DNA of 64,000 nucleotides. Source: Oscillospiraceae bacterium (lineage in GTDB: Bacteria > Bacillota > Clostridia > Oscillospirales > Acutalibacteraceae). This document shows, piece after piece, positions 26,417 through 35,054 of this stretch (position 1 is its first letter; each line of letters begins with the position of its first letter). The stretch is from contig SVOT01000001.1 in assembly GCA_015066225.1 (NCBI GenBank), forward strand, positions 372,001-436,000. The letters are read 5' to 3'. A program made the translations under genes and the position numbers. The notes below the pieces were generated by a model, which saw nothing but the letters and a program-made list of their open reading frames with translations, had not been told where the DNA came from and searched no databases.

Positions 26417-27922
26417 TTATATGACCAACTTTGATTTATCTACGTCGTCGTAGTTTTCAATAAATGCTTTGAAAAATCTCAGCATTTTTTCTGTTCCACC
26501 GACAATGTTACTTTCACAATTCAAAACAAGCAGCGGCTCGTGTACACTCATACGAAGAAGTTGCCAGCCGTCACCGTTATCAGCATCAAAATTGACTCTT
26601 ACACCCTCGTAATTCACGGGTACAACGCTTATGCCATCCGTTTTTTCACAAAGCAATCTGAAATCATCAATCACAGAAAGACCGTAATCCTTGAAATCTG
26701 CCAATCTGATTGTAAATCTTACTTCCTTTTCTTCTTTGGGCACCTTGAGATTTTTTATAATGTCGTCTATTGAGCCGCCCGCTGCTTTGAGCTTTGCCGC
26801 TTCTATGATGATTTTTGTCACAAGATATGCACCGTCATCAAGATAATAGTTCTCTTTGAATGCAGCGTGACCCGACGTTTCAATAGCAAGAGGTGCGTCT
26901 TTATTTTCTTCATTTTCAAGGCGGATTGCCTCATCAATAACATTTTTATAGCCACGTTTAAAACGGTGGTGAACACCACCAAGGTCTTTTGTAATAAATT
27001 CTTCAAGACCGTCACTTGTGACGGAATCGGTAACAATAACACCGCCCTCACAATTTTTAAGTGCAATAAACGAAGCCAAAGCAACCAATTTATTTCTGTT
27101 TATTTCACAGGCGTTGCCATCAACACAAGCGGCTCTGTCGCAATCGGTGTCAAAAATAACGCCCATATCTGCACCGGATTCTTTAACCGCTTCGCAAATT
27201 GACTCCATAGCCTGTTTATTTTCGGGGTTAGGAATATGGTTTGGGAAAGTACCGTCGGGCTCAAGGAAACGGCTGCCGTCAGTATTTGCGCCAAGCTCGT
27301 TCAGGACATCGTTAACATAAAAGGCACCAACACCGTTACCCGCATCAACAACTATTTTAAGGCCGTCAAGGGGTTTGTCGTAGTTCTCCGCATTAACGCC
27401 TGTTTTAATCATTTCACGGAGCACCGAGCAATAACGCCCCATATTATCAAGCTTTTCGGGAGTTGCAGCTGTTTTTGTAATTTCAGAGGTTTTCTCCCCT
27501 GCTCTTTCGAGAATTACCTTTATATCGTTACCAGAAAAACCGCCTTGAGCAGTAAAGAATTTCAGCCCGTTCATCTCCATAGGAAGATGGCTTGCAGTAA
27601 TTTCAACAGCAGAATCCATATCAAAATTAATAATGGACATAAACATTGAGGGGGTTGAAGATAAACCGCAATCAAAAACGTGAACACCCAAAGAGCAAAG
27701 CGTTTTTGTAACTGTTTCAAAAATCCGTTGTGATGAAACCCTTGAATCATAACCAACGGCGATTTTCAAATTATCTTTACCCAATTTATTTTTAAGAAAA
27801 CCAACAAAAGCCTTTGTAATTCTGACAAGTCTTTCATCTGTTAACTCAACAGCTTTGCCGTCTTTTTCAAGAGCAACGCCCCTGATATCCGTGCCGCTTT
27901 TCAAAAACATTAAATCATCCAT
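26417..27922 (-). CDS. Phosphoglucomutase/phosphomannomutase
   Basis: A 501-residue alpha-D-phosphohexomutase, which shifts phosphate between C1 and C6 of a hexose phosphate. The catalytic serine is in VEITASHLPMEMNGL (Ser111), the Mg loop is DTDCDRAA, and a sugar-binding ETSGHAAF and a C-terminal phosphate-binding domain follow. The ATG at 27922 overlaps the methyltransferase stop (TAATG) and follows GGAGAGAG by 5 nt; a frame extending 20 codons upstream is not used. It is of PMM/PGM type rather than the shorter GlmM, although substrate preference cannot be read with certainty. Confidence 0.92.
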   Translation of the reverse strand: MDDLMFLKSGTDIRGVALEKDGKAVELTDERLVRITKAFVGFLKNKLGKDNLKIAVGYDSRVSSQRIFETVTKTLCSLGVHVFDCGLSSTPSMFMSIINFDMDSAVEITASHLPMEMNGLKFFTAQGGFSGNDIKVILERAGEKTSEITKTAATPEKLDNMGRYCSVLREMIKTGVNAENYDKPLDGLKIVVDAGNGVGAFYVNDVLNELGANTDGSRFLEPDGTFPNHIPNPENKQAMESICEAVKESGADMGVIFDTDCDRAACVDGNACEINRNKLVALASFIALKNCEGGVIVTDSVTSDGLEEFITKDLGGVHHRFKRGYKNVIDEAIRLENEENKDAPLAIETSGHAAFKENYYLDDGAYLVTKIIIEAAKLKAAGGSIDDIIKNLKVPKEEKEVRFTIRLADFKDYGLSVIDDFRLLCEKTDGISVVPVNYEGVRVNFDADNGDGWQLLRMSVHEPLLVLNCESNIVGGTEKMLRFFKAFIENYDDVDKSKLVI

Positions 27923-28668
27923 TAATACTCTCTCCGTAAAACATAATAAACTCGTTGTGTGTCCTCTTTCGGTGAACCGCAACTGAGCTCCGCATAACGC
28001 TTCAACACTCTGAAGCCCGCATCCTGTGCCGCCTGTGTCAGCTCCTCGTCTGAAAAGGCTGTTTCTTTAAAGGCTTCTGAAAAACGGGTATATGAGCCAT
28101 CATCTTCTTTGACAAAGAAATCAAGATTAATACTAACGGTTACACCGTCGGCACACAGTGAGTTCTGCCAGACACAATAAACGTTCTTTTCGTCGTAGAT
28201 AAAGGTGTTGTTACCTAAAATCTCTTTATGTTTATATATTGTGTTCACATCGAAAATCATTATGCCGCCATCGTCGATAAAATTCTTGAGAATGTTGAAG
28301 GTTTTTCGCATTTCCTCTGCATCTGCGAGATGATTTATACTGTCAAGTGAGCAAACTATTGCTTTTACTGTTCCGTATAAATCGGTATCCTGCATTTTCT
28401 GGCAAAGAAACAAAATGTTTTCACCCTCAGCACAAGCCTTGCTTTGCGCCTGCATCAGCATATCCGGTGAAGCATCCGTACCGATAACCTCGAAGCCGTT
28501 TTTTGAAAACTCAAGGCTCAGCGAACCTGTTCCGCAAGCAAGGTCCAGAAGCAAGCCGTCACGAATATTATTATCTGCCAGAATACTCATAATGTATTCT
28601 GCTCTTTTTTTATAATCAACATTCCCCGTTAATTCATCATAGACCGAGGCAAAAGATGAATATGCCAT
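27922..28668 (-). CDS. Class I SAM-dependent methyltransferase
   Basis: A 248-residue methyltransferase with motif I LLLDLACGTGSLSLEF, an acidic strand end IGTDASPDML and post-motif VCSLDSINHL. The N-terminal YSSFASVYDELTGNVDYKKRAEYI matches the family of small Firmicutes methyltransferases of unknown substrate. It starts at an ATG after GGGG, downstream of a strong promoter, and its stop overlaps the phosphohexomutase start. Confidence 0.88.
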   Translation of the reverse strand: MAYSSFASVYDELTGNVDYKKRAEYIMSILADNNIRDGLLLDLACGTGSLSLEFSKNGFEVIGTDASPDMLMQAQSKACAEGENILFLCQKMQDTDLYGTVKAIVCSLDSINHLADAEEMRKTFNILKNFIDDGGIMIFDVNTIYKHKEILGNNTFIYDEKNVYCVWQNSLCADGVTVSINLDFFVKEDDGSYTRFSEAFKETAFSDEELTQAAQDAGFRVLKRYAELSCGSPKEDTQRVYYVLRREY

Positions 28669-28695
28669 ACATACCCCTTTATTTCGTTTTTTTGT

Positions 28696-28724
28696 ATTTT
28701 ATCACATTGCCGGCAATATGTAAA
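28696..28724 (-). promoter_or_regulatory. Promoter with palindromic operator-like spacer
   Basis: On the minus strand TTTACA (28724-28719) and TAAAAT (28701-28696) are 17 nt apart. The spacer holds the perfect 12-bp palindrome ATTGCCGGCAAT (28706-28717), a position where a repressor would block RNA polymerase. It drives the methyltransferase-phosphohexomutase operon. Confidence 0.65.
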
Positions 28725-28824
28725 CTATAATAAAAAGGTTAATTTAATTTTATAAACTTTGTACACTTTCATAAACAGAAAATATATGTTAATATTGTGT
28801 TAACATTTATAAGGAGGACATTTT

Positions 28825-30363
28825 ATGAAAAAAGTTCTTTCAATAATTCTCGCTATGATAATTGTTGCTGGCTGTATGCTTCCCTGCTTTGCGGCAAACA
28901 ACGGTTGCGATTGCGGACAAACGCCTATAATTTACGTTGCGGCACTGGGTAGCGGCTCGGTTTACCTCGACGAGGGCACAGAAAACCAAAAACAGCTTTT
29001 CAGACCCGACGTTGGTGAAATGCTTGGTGAATTTGTTCCACTTGTTCCGGCGGCAATTGACCTGATAAACACAAAAAACTATGACGCTTTCGGCGATTCG
29101 CTTATTGCCTGCGTTAATAACGCCTTCGGTATGCTTGCTATGGACAGCGAGGGCAACACACAAGATAGAGTTACTACCGAGGAATTTCACCCCGATACCG
29201 CTGACCACGGCATTGATTACAGCTACTATTTCGGCTACGACTTCCGTGCCGACCCCATTGAAAACGCAAAGCTTCTTCACCAATACATTGAAGAAGTGAA
29301 AGAGATAACAGGTCACAGTACTGTTCGTTGCAGAGCCTCAAGCATGGGCGGTGTTACATTGATGGCATACCTGAAGCTTTACGGTTCAAAAGATATTGAA
29401 ACAATTATTTTCCAGAACTGCCCCTTACAGGGCACAGCAGTTGCAGGCGAGCTATACAACGGTCTTGTTCACATTGATGCAGATGCTCTTCTCAGATATG
29501 CTGAATGTGCTCTCCCCTCAATGGACAGCGACTTCTTCGGTGCATTCCTTTATGCACTTCTTGAAATGCTTGATGCAGGCGGTGTTTTAGATGGTCTTGT
29601 AGGAATTGCAGACAACCTTGTTGTTAACCTTAAAGACAGAGTCTTTGATGAGGCTCTTATCCCCATTTTCGCAACTATGCCCGGTATATGGAGCTTCGTT
29701 CCCGACGAATATTACGAAACGGGTAAAATATTTATGGGGATTGATGACGGCGAGCACGAAGCACTTGTTGAAAAACTTGATTTTTATCACTACGATGTTC
29801 AGCAGAGTGCAGAAGAGATACTCACACAAGCAAAAGCTGACGGCACAAACATTTATATTGTTGCCGGTTACAATATGCAGAGAACTCCCCTTGTTACTGC
29901 ATACCTTAACACATCCGACGGAACTGTTGACACAAAATACGCTTCTCTCGGTGCTACCTGTGCCAACATCGGCGAACAGCTTCCAAAGGACTACAAACAA
30001 GCTGAGCATACTGACACCTGGTACATTTCACCCGACAGAATGATTGATGCCTCAACCTGTATTCTTCCCGAAAACACCTGGTTCATAAAAGATATGCTTC
30101 ACTCAACAACCCACGACGGACACGACAAATTCTACCGTATTCTTCACGAAAGCGAAGAACAGCTCACGGTATTTGATATGGAAGAATACCCGCAGTTTAT
30201 GCAAAACGACACGGTTAATCAAACGTTTGTTAAAGTTCTTCCTTTAAAAGGAACTCCCCTTGAAAACGCCGCCGCACAAGCGGCACAGATACCGAGCTTT
30301 ATGTCAATTATGAAGCTCTTTATCACATTCTTTGAAGAATTCTATCATTGGATGGTTGGCTAA
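28825..30363 (+). CDS. Exported alpha/beta-hydrolase-like protein
   Basis: The 512-residue protein has an N-terminal signal. It could be cut after CFA (residues about 21-23), but a lipobox-like VAGC at Cys17 is also possible. The nucleophile-elbow-like sequence RASSMGGVTLMAYL resembles the LCAT/lipase type of alpha/beta hydrolase, with Ala where Gly is usual. A Ser-His-Asp triad is likely but not assigned. The C-terminus ends in an aromatic, amphipathic segment (FMSIMKLFITFFEEFYHW) like those on the PHP paralogues. An AAGGAGG site precedes the ATG; a terminator follows. Confidence 0.75.
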   Translation: MKKVLSIILAMIIVAGCMLPCFAANNGCDCGQTPIIYVAALGSGSVYLDEGTENQKQLFRPDVGEMLGEFVPLVPAAIDLINTKNYDAFGDSLIACVNNAFGMLAMDSEGNTQDRVTTEEFHPDTADHGIDYSYYFGYDFRADPIENAKLLHQYIEEVKEITGHSTVRCRASSMGGVTLMAYLKLYGSKDIETIIFQNCPLQGTAVAGELYNGLVHIDADALLRYAECALPSMDSDFFGAFLYALLEMLDAGGVLDGLVGIADNLVVNLKDRVFDEALIPIFATMPGIWSFVPDEYYETGKIFMGIDDGEHEALVEKLDFYHYDVQQSAEEILTQAKADGTNIYIVAGYNMQRTPLVTAYLNTSDGTVDTKYASLGATCANIGEQLPKDYKQAEHTDTWYISPDRMIDASTCILPENTWFIKDMLHSTTHDGHDKFYRILHESEEQLTVFDMEEYPQFMQNDTVNQTFVKVLPLKGTPLENAAAQAAQIPSFMSIMKLFITFFEEFYHWMVG

Positions 30364-30368
30364 AAAAC

Positions 30369-30408
30369 AACCCTTGGTGACCAATTGGTTACCAAGGGTT
30401 CTTTTTTT
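30369..30408. terminator. Bidirectional terminator after the hydrolase and dockerin genes
   Basis: AACCCTTGGT pairs with ACCAAGGGTT and the stem continues through ACC/GGT with one G:T wobble, followed by CTTTTTTT on the plus strand and an A run before it that gives T on the minus strand. Confidence 0.88.
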
Positions 30409-31085
30409 TATTTACCTGTGCCTGAGAAATAATCGGGATATTGCTCCATAACCATTGACTGAACAAGATTGAAAACGAGAACACCCTCCGCCGCCTCGCA
30501 GTTATAATGGTCGCCCAGAACAAGCTTACCGTCTGTGTAAGCTATTTTTCTTTCGGGGGCTAAACCTATCTGATAAACCTTTTTTAGATTATCAACGCTT
30601 TTTTCAAAAGGCGGTTTATTACCGAGAATACCGCTACCCTTAAACTCAAGAACATAGTTTGTTCCTGAATCGGGTACCGAATAAATAGCAACCAATGAAG
30701 CGGGATCAAGGTCATATTTGTCGGCAATCAATTTTATAAACTCGTTGGTGGGGTCATCCGAAAGGAAGTTATCACCGTTTTTATCGGGGATGACAACTCC
30801 GCCGATGTTTGTAGCCTTGCGCAACGCAAGCACAGCATCGTTAATAGCCACAATTCCATCTGCATCCATATCTGCCACAGAAAGAATATCACCATCAATA
30901 TACTCTATGCCTGCCGCCATTCTCAGAATAGTTCTTGCATCGACTGTATCAACCTTACCGTCTCCGTCAACATCACCCAAAAGGGGCTCTGTGGCTTCAC
31001 CCTCTGCAAAAACAGAAAATGCCATGGACGAAAAAATCAACACAACACAAAGTGCAACAGAAAAAAACTTTTTAACTGCTTTCAT
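30408..31085 (-). CDS. Secreted dockerin type I protein
   Basis: The 225-residue protein has a signal peptide (to about Ala27). A dockerin of two calcium loops follows, DVDGDGKVDTVD and DMDADGIVAIND, with TILRMAAG and ALRKATN helices, then about 130 residues of unknown fold. Dockerins bind cohesins to build extracellular complexes; no cohesin is in this window. It is the last gene in a same-strand run, 23 nt after the M18 peptidase. The C-terminal region was not recognised. Confidence 0.85.
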   Translation of the reverse strand: MKAVKKFFSVALCVVLIFSSMAFSVFAEGEATEPLLGDVDGDGKVDTVDARTILRMAAGIEYIDGDILSVADMDADGIVAINDAVLALRKATNIGGVVIPDKNGDNFLSDDPTNEFIKLIADKYDLDPASLVAIYSVPDSGTNYVLEFKGSGILGNKPPFEKSVDNLKKVYQIGLAPERKIAYTDGKLVLGDHYNCEAAEGVLVFNLVQSMVMEQYPDYFSGTGK

Positions 31086-31108
31086 AATAAAAATCCTTTA
31101 CAAAAGAA

Positions 31109-32500
31109 TTATTGTTTGAAAAATTCGCTGAATGCACGGTATGCCATATACAAATCAAGCTTTGAAATCACCTCATAGGGTGCGTGCATTGAAAGAACGG
31201 GTACACCGAGGTCAACAACGTCAACGTCAAGGTTTGCAATATATTTAGCAACCGTTCCGCCGCCGCCTGCATCAACCTTGCCAAGCTCACCTATTTGCCA
31301 AACAACACCGGCTTTATCAAGCATATTTCTGATTTTGCCCATATATTCAGCAGAAGCATCGCTTGTGCCACCCTTGCCCCTTGCACCTGTATATTTTGTG
31401 ATTACAACACCCTTATTGAGATAGGAGGTGTTATTTTTTTCAAACACAGAGTTAAAGGTGGGGTCATATGCAGAGTTAACGTCTGCAGACAGGCATTCAC
31501 TCTTGGAAAGAACCTGAAATGCTTCAAGTCCGTTTGCCTTTGCAAGATATGCAATAAAATATTCGAGATAAGAAGACTGAAGACCCGTGTTACCGTCTGA
31601 GCCTGTTTCTTCTTTATCTGTAAGAACGGTGATTGCCGTGTAATCGGGGTTTTCAATGCTGAAAATCGCCTGCTCTGCGGGGTATGCACAAACTCTGTCG
31701 TCGTGACCATAGGAACCGATAAGACCCCTGTCAAAGCCAATATCATCCGCCTTGAATGCGGGAACAACCTCAAGCTCTGCGCTCAAAAAGTCGCTTTCAA
31801 CAATGCCGTATTTTTCGTTGAGAAGCTTGAGAATGTTGAGTTTAACAAGCTCGCTTCCCTCATCACTTTTGAAGGGACGGCTACCAACGATTACGTTAAG
31901 CTCCTCTCCCTGAATACCCTCTGAAAGGGTACGTTTACCCTGCTCGGCACCAAGATGGGGAAGAATATCGGAAATAACGAATCTGGGCTCGCCCTCTTCC
32001 TCACCGATTTTAACCGTTACCTTTGAGCCGTCTGCTTTAACAACAACACCATGAAGCGCAAGAGGAATTGCAACCCATTGATATTTTTTGATTCCGCCGT
32101 AATAATGTGTTTTGAAAAGCGCTAACTCGTCGCTCTCGTAAATGGGGTTAGGCTTCAAATCAAGTCTTGGTGAATCAATATGAGCGGCGGCAATTTTAAC
32201 GCCCTGTGCAAGGCTTTTCTTGCCTATAACCGCAAGAATAATTGCTTTTTCACGGTTTACGTAATAAATCTTATCCCCTGCTTTATACTGCTTTTCGGGG
32301 TCAAATTCCATAAAGCCGTTGTTCTTTGCATCTTCAAGAACAACCGAAACCGCTTCTCTTTCTGTTTTTGCGTTATCCAAAAACTTTTTATAGTCCTCTG
32401 CAAATGCGTCAGCTTTTGCAACCTCATCTTCAGAAACAACTGCACTTGCGTGCTGAGGCTTGTAAAAAAGCTCTTTTTTGAGTTCGTCTGCTGTTTTCAT
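31109..32500 (-). CDS. M18 family aminopeptidase
   Basis: A 463-residue cytoplasmic metallo-aminopeptidase that removes acidic or other N-terminal residues from peptides. It contains the metal-site segments AAHIDSPRLDLKPNP and DKEETGSDGNTG, and a C-terminal MHAPYEVISKLD. These are typical of the M18 (aspartyl aminopeptidase) family. It has an AAGGAG site and lies 37 nt after the PHP gene with no clear terminator between. Confidence 0.93.
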   Translation of the reverse strand: MKTADELKKELFYKPQHASAVVSEDEVAKADAFAEDYKKFLDNAKTEREAVSVVLEDAKNNGFMEFDPEKQYKAGDKIYYVNREKAIILAVIGKKSLAQGVKIAAAHIDSPRLDLKPNPIYESDELALFKTHYYGGIKKYQWVAIPLALHGVVVKADGSKVTVKIGEEEGEPRFVISDILPHLGAEQGKRTLSEGIQGEELNVIVGSRPFKSDEGSELVKLNILKLLNEKYGIVESDFLSAELEVVPAFKADDIGFDRGLIGSYGHDDRVCAYPAEQAIFSIENPDYTAITVLTDKEETGSDGNTGLQSSYLEYFIAYLAKANGLEAFQVLSKSECLSADVNSAYDPTFNSVFEKNNTSYLNKGVVITKYTGARGKGGTSDASAEYMGKIRNMLDKAGVVWQIGELGKVDAGGGGTVAKYIANLDVDVVDLGVPVLSMHAPYEVISKLDLYMAYRAFSEFFKQ

Positions 32501-32537
32501 AATAACTCCTTAGAAAAATCTATTTTTAATTAAATAT

Positions 32538-33881
32538 TCAGAAAAGCTCCTCAACCAGGCACCACAAGCGTGTGCTTTTAATTTCAAATAACAGCTTTTC
32601 AAACCAGGCACCGATACCTGAAGGCTCTTCATATTTTTTAACCTCGCCTCCGTCATCGATGACAAGTGCCTGTGTAAGACAGATACCGCCTTCACCGAAA
32701 ACCTCTGCTCTTACATACTGAAAATCTTCTGCGCCGTCAATTTCGTCGAGATTGATTTTTACAGGCTCGTTATCTTTAATTTCACCAGATGCAATAACCT
32801 TGCCGTTTGCAATCCATTGAACGGTCTGAGCGTCCTTTGCAGTAACGCTGATTGTGTGGTCATTTACTTTAACACTTGTGAATATGGGATAAGGGAAGCC
32901 CTTATTCATTGCATCAATTTCTTCATCGGGGCCGATAATATCATTTGCACGCAAATGTCTTGATACACAGAAAAATGCACCATTTTCCATTGTAGCTCGG
33001 ATATTTTCAACGTTATTCTCTTCCATCATAAACACACTGAACGAAGAGTCAACGTTGCGAACATCGTGAGCATCGGTGTTGCTGTAGCCTATAACGGTTT
33101 TTCCGTAAGGGAGTGTGTACATCAGCATATTATCCCACAAAATCCTGTCATAGCCGGTTGTACCGTTGTCTTCATTGAAAACCTCCATACCGTAACAGCT
33201 TTTATATTTGAGAATAAGGTCGCCGAAAAACTTAATGTTTTCAGGGTCGCTGACATTTTTAATGTCTTTATTGCTGTTAAGCCAGTCGCCGGGATGGTTG
33301 ATGTGTGAAATACCGCCGTTTTCTTCAATAAACTGCAATGCTTCATCGTAACCGTTTTCTTTACCCGCATAGCCGTCACCCACCTTTTCGGGAAGGAAAT
33401 AGCCGTTAACATGGCATTTTGTAATAGTAAGGTTATTGAGCTCATTTGCACCCGTTACACAAACAAGCTTTTTATTTCTGATTGTGCCGTCATAAAGGGG
33501 ATATGTGCCGTTTGTAATTGCTTCAAACTCTTCATCTGTAAGGCATCGCTGATTATTTGAGCCGAAGCTGTAAAGCCAGAGCTTTGTGGGCTCCCTGTTC
33601 CACTCAACACCTGTTACACCGTGGTCTGCGTTGGCAAGAAAATCGTAATCCTGCTCATAGTACTCTTTAACCATGGTGGGTAGATCTGTGCTCGCATCGC
33701 TGTAGGTTGTGTGAGAGTGCAGGCTACCTTTATATGCACCCCAGGCGCCGTCTCCATCCCAGATAACGTCCTCATAGGGTGAAACTATTTTATAGCTTTG
33801 TTCATTCGCAGCAACGCCTGTAAGTGAAAGCATTGAAAAAAGCATTGCAACACAAAGCAAACAACTGACAAGTTTTTTCAT
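32538..33881 (-). CDS. Exported PHP-domain phosphoesterase-like protein, copy 2
   Basis: The 447-residue paralogue of the protein at 17101-18414. It has a signal peptide ending near Ala25 and PHP metal residues HSHTTYSD at the same numbering (His55, His57, Asp62), with NADHGVTG, NHPGDWL and SNTDAHD. The C-terminal beta domain and aromatic helix also match, ending WFEKLLFEIKSTRLWCLVEEL. The substrate is unknown. It follows the lytic transglycosylase by 15 nt. Confidence 0.86.
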   Translation of the reverse strand: MKKLVSCLLCVAMLFSMLSLTGVAANEQSYKIVSPYEDVIWDGDGAWGAYKGSLHSHTTYSDASTDLPTMVKEYYEQDYDFLANADHGVTGVEWNREPTKLWLYSFGSNNQRCLTDEEFEAITNGTYPLYDGTIRNKKLVCVTGANELNNLTITKCHVNGYFLPEKVGDGYAGKENGYDEALQFIEENGGISHINHPGDWLNSNKDIKNVSDPENIKFFGDLILKYKSCYGMEVFNEDNGTTGYDRILWDNMLMYTLPYGKTVIGYSNTDAHDVRNVDSSFSVFMMEENNVENIRATMENGAFFCVSRHLRANDIIGPDEEIDAMNKGFPYPIFTSVKVNDHTISVTAKDAQTVQWIANGKVIASGEIKDNEPVKINLDEIDGAEDFQYVRAEVFGEGGICLTQALVIDDGGEVKKYEEPSGIGAWFEKLLFEIKSTRLWCLVEELF

Positions 33882-33896
33882 AAGAAAAGCCCCTTT

Positions 33897-34463
33897 TTAA
33901 TATAATTTTTTATATTTCTCATAGGTTTTTATAACCTTTTCAACATAACCTGCGGTGTCGCCGTACGGTATTTCATCAAGACATTTACCGTCCTTTGAAT
34001 ACCGCTCATCTGCAAGCCATTGGTTCACTATGCCTCTGCCGGCGTGGTATGCAGCAAGAGCCGTTCTCGTATCACCGAATTCCTGCAGCAACATATCCAG
34101 GAAAAATGACCCGTAATAAACAGAAATCTCCGGTTCAAACAAAGCGTCCTCTTCATAGGCCTCACCAGTCTTTGTCTGCAACCACTCAAAAGTATCGGGC
34201 GTTATCTGGGTCAAGCCCTTTGCCCCCACGGGTGAAACCGCATCCTTATCGAAGCCGCTTTCGGTTTTGATAAGAGCATACAACAGTTCTTTTTCTATAT
34301 TGAAGCTGTCGGCATTTTGCTCAACAAGCTCAGAATACCTGACAGGATACAGCGTCTGCATCACTATTGAACCCAGGCTACTGATAATTATACACAAAAC
34401 TACAGACAATATCAATAGAATACCGCCGAGCTTTATAACGTTCTTTTTTCGTGAAGCTGCCAA
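33897..34463 (-). CDS. Membrane-anchored lytic transglycosylase, SLT/GH23 type
   Basis: A short 188-residue cell-wall glycan-cutting enzyme with one N-terminal helix (about 12-36). A GH23 domain follows with catalytic Glu68 in IKTESGFD, GAKGLTQITPDTFEWL and an AYHAGRG motif. The start is TTG immediately after the coaE stop; its AAGGAG site lies in the last codons of coaE, so translation is likely coupled. This is an unusual start but the only one that retains the membrane anchor. Confidence 0.92.
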   Translation of the reverse strand: MAASRKKNVIKLGGILLILSVVLCIIISSLGSIVMQTLYPVRYSELVEQNADSFNIEKELLYALIKTESGFDKDAVSPVGAKGLTQITPDTFEWLQTKTGEAYEEDALFEPEISVYYGSFFLDMLLQEFGDTRTALAAYHAGRGIVNQWLADERYSKDGKCLDEIPYGDTAGYVEKVIKTYEKYKKLY

Positions 34464-35054
34464 TCAGAATAACTCCTTAGCCAAAGAATCAATTTGTTTT
34501 TTATAATCGTGGTCACAAAAATTAGAAATGATATAGGTGGCTTTTTCAAGATAAAAGCTGTCATCCCTCTGACCGTTCATTCTCACAAGAGCATCCTTTT
34601 CGCTGAGATTATCTCTTTTCATTATGCGCTCTTTTCTCACGCTCTCGGGTGCGTGAACAACCAATAAAACGTCACATTCATCTGCAAAGCCCGATTCAAT
34701 TATCGCCGCGGCATCAACAACAACGGTATCATACTGAGAAAATGCTTTTTCAACACGGCTTTTCATTTCACGGTTAATTGCGGGGTGCATAACAGAGTTT
34801 AACAATGCTGTGTTTTCGGGGGTTGAAAACGCCTTTCGTGCAAGAGCTCTTCTGTCAAGAGTAGAGCCGTCACTTTCAAGAATATCAAACCCAAAGCACT
34901 CGCAAAGCCTTGGTAAAAGAGATTTGTCTATCGTGAGAATTTCTCTTGCAAGAATATCCCCGTCAATAATATATGCACCTTTTTCTTTAAGATAAGCGCT
35001 GACGGTGGATTTTCCCGCACCTGTTTTACCTGTTAATCCTACAAGCTTTTTCAT
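34464..35054 (-). CDS. coaE: Dephospho-CoA kinase
   Basis: The last step of coenzyme A synthesis: phosphorylation of dephospho-CoA. The 196-residue protein has the P-loop GKTGAGKST (residues 9-17), an IDGDILAREI segment, and DAAAIIESG (substrate site), with RIMKRDNLSEKDALVRMNGQ in the lid. It overlaps tsaC by 4 nt and its 3' end carries the ribosome-binding site of the transglycosylase. Confidence 0.95.
   Translation of the reverse strand: MKKLVGLTGKTGAGKSTVSAYLKEKGAYIIDGDILAREILTIDKSLLPRLCECFGFDILESDGSTLDRRALARKAFSTPENTALLNSVMHPAINREMKSRVEKAFSQYDTVVVDAAAIIESGFADECDVLLVVHAPESVRKERIMKRDNLSEKDALVRMNGQRDDSFYLEKATYIISNFCDHDYKKQIDSLAKELF

Noticed and set aside
27923..27982. Twenty-codon upstream extension of the phosphohexomutase
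   Set aside because: It overlaps the methyltransferase and lacks a site; the ATG at 27922 has a good one.
28741..28824. A promoter for the exported hydrolase
   Set aside because: The gap is A/T-rich and several weak TTG/TAT pairs can be drawn; none fits the consensus with correct spacing well enough to report.
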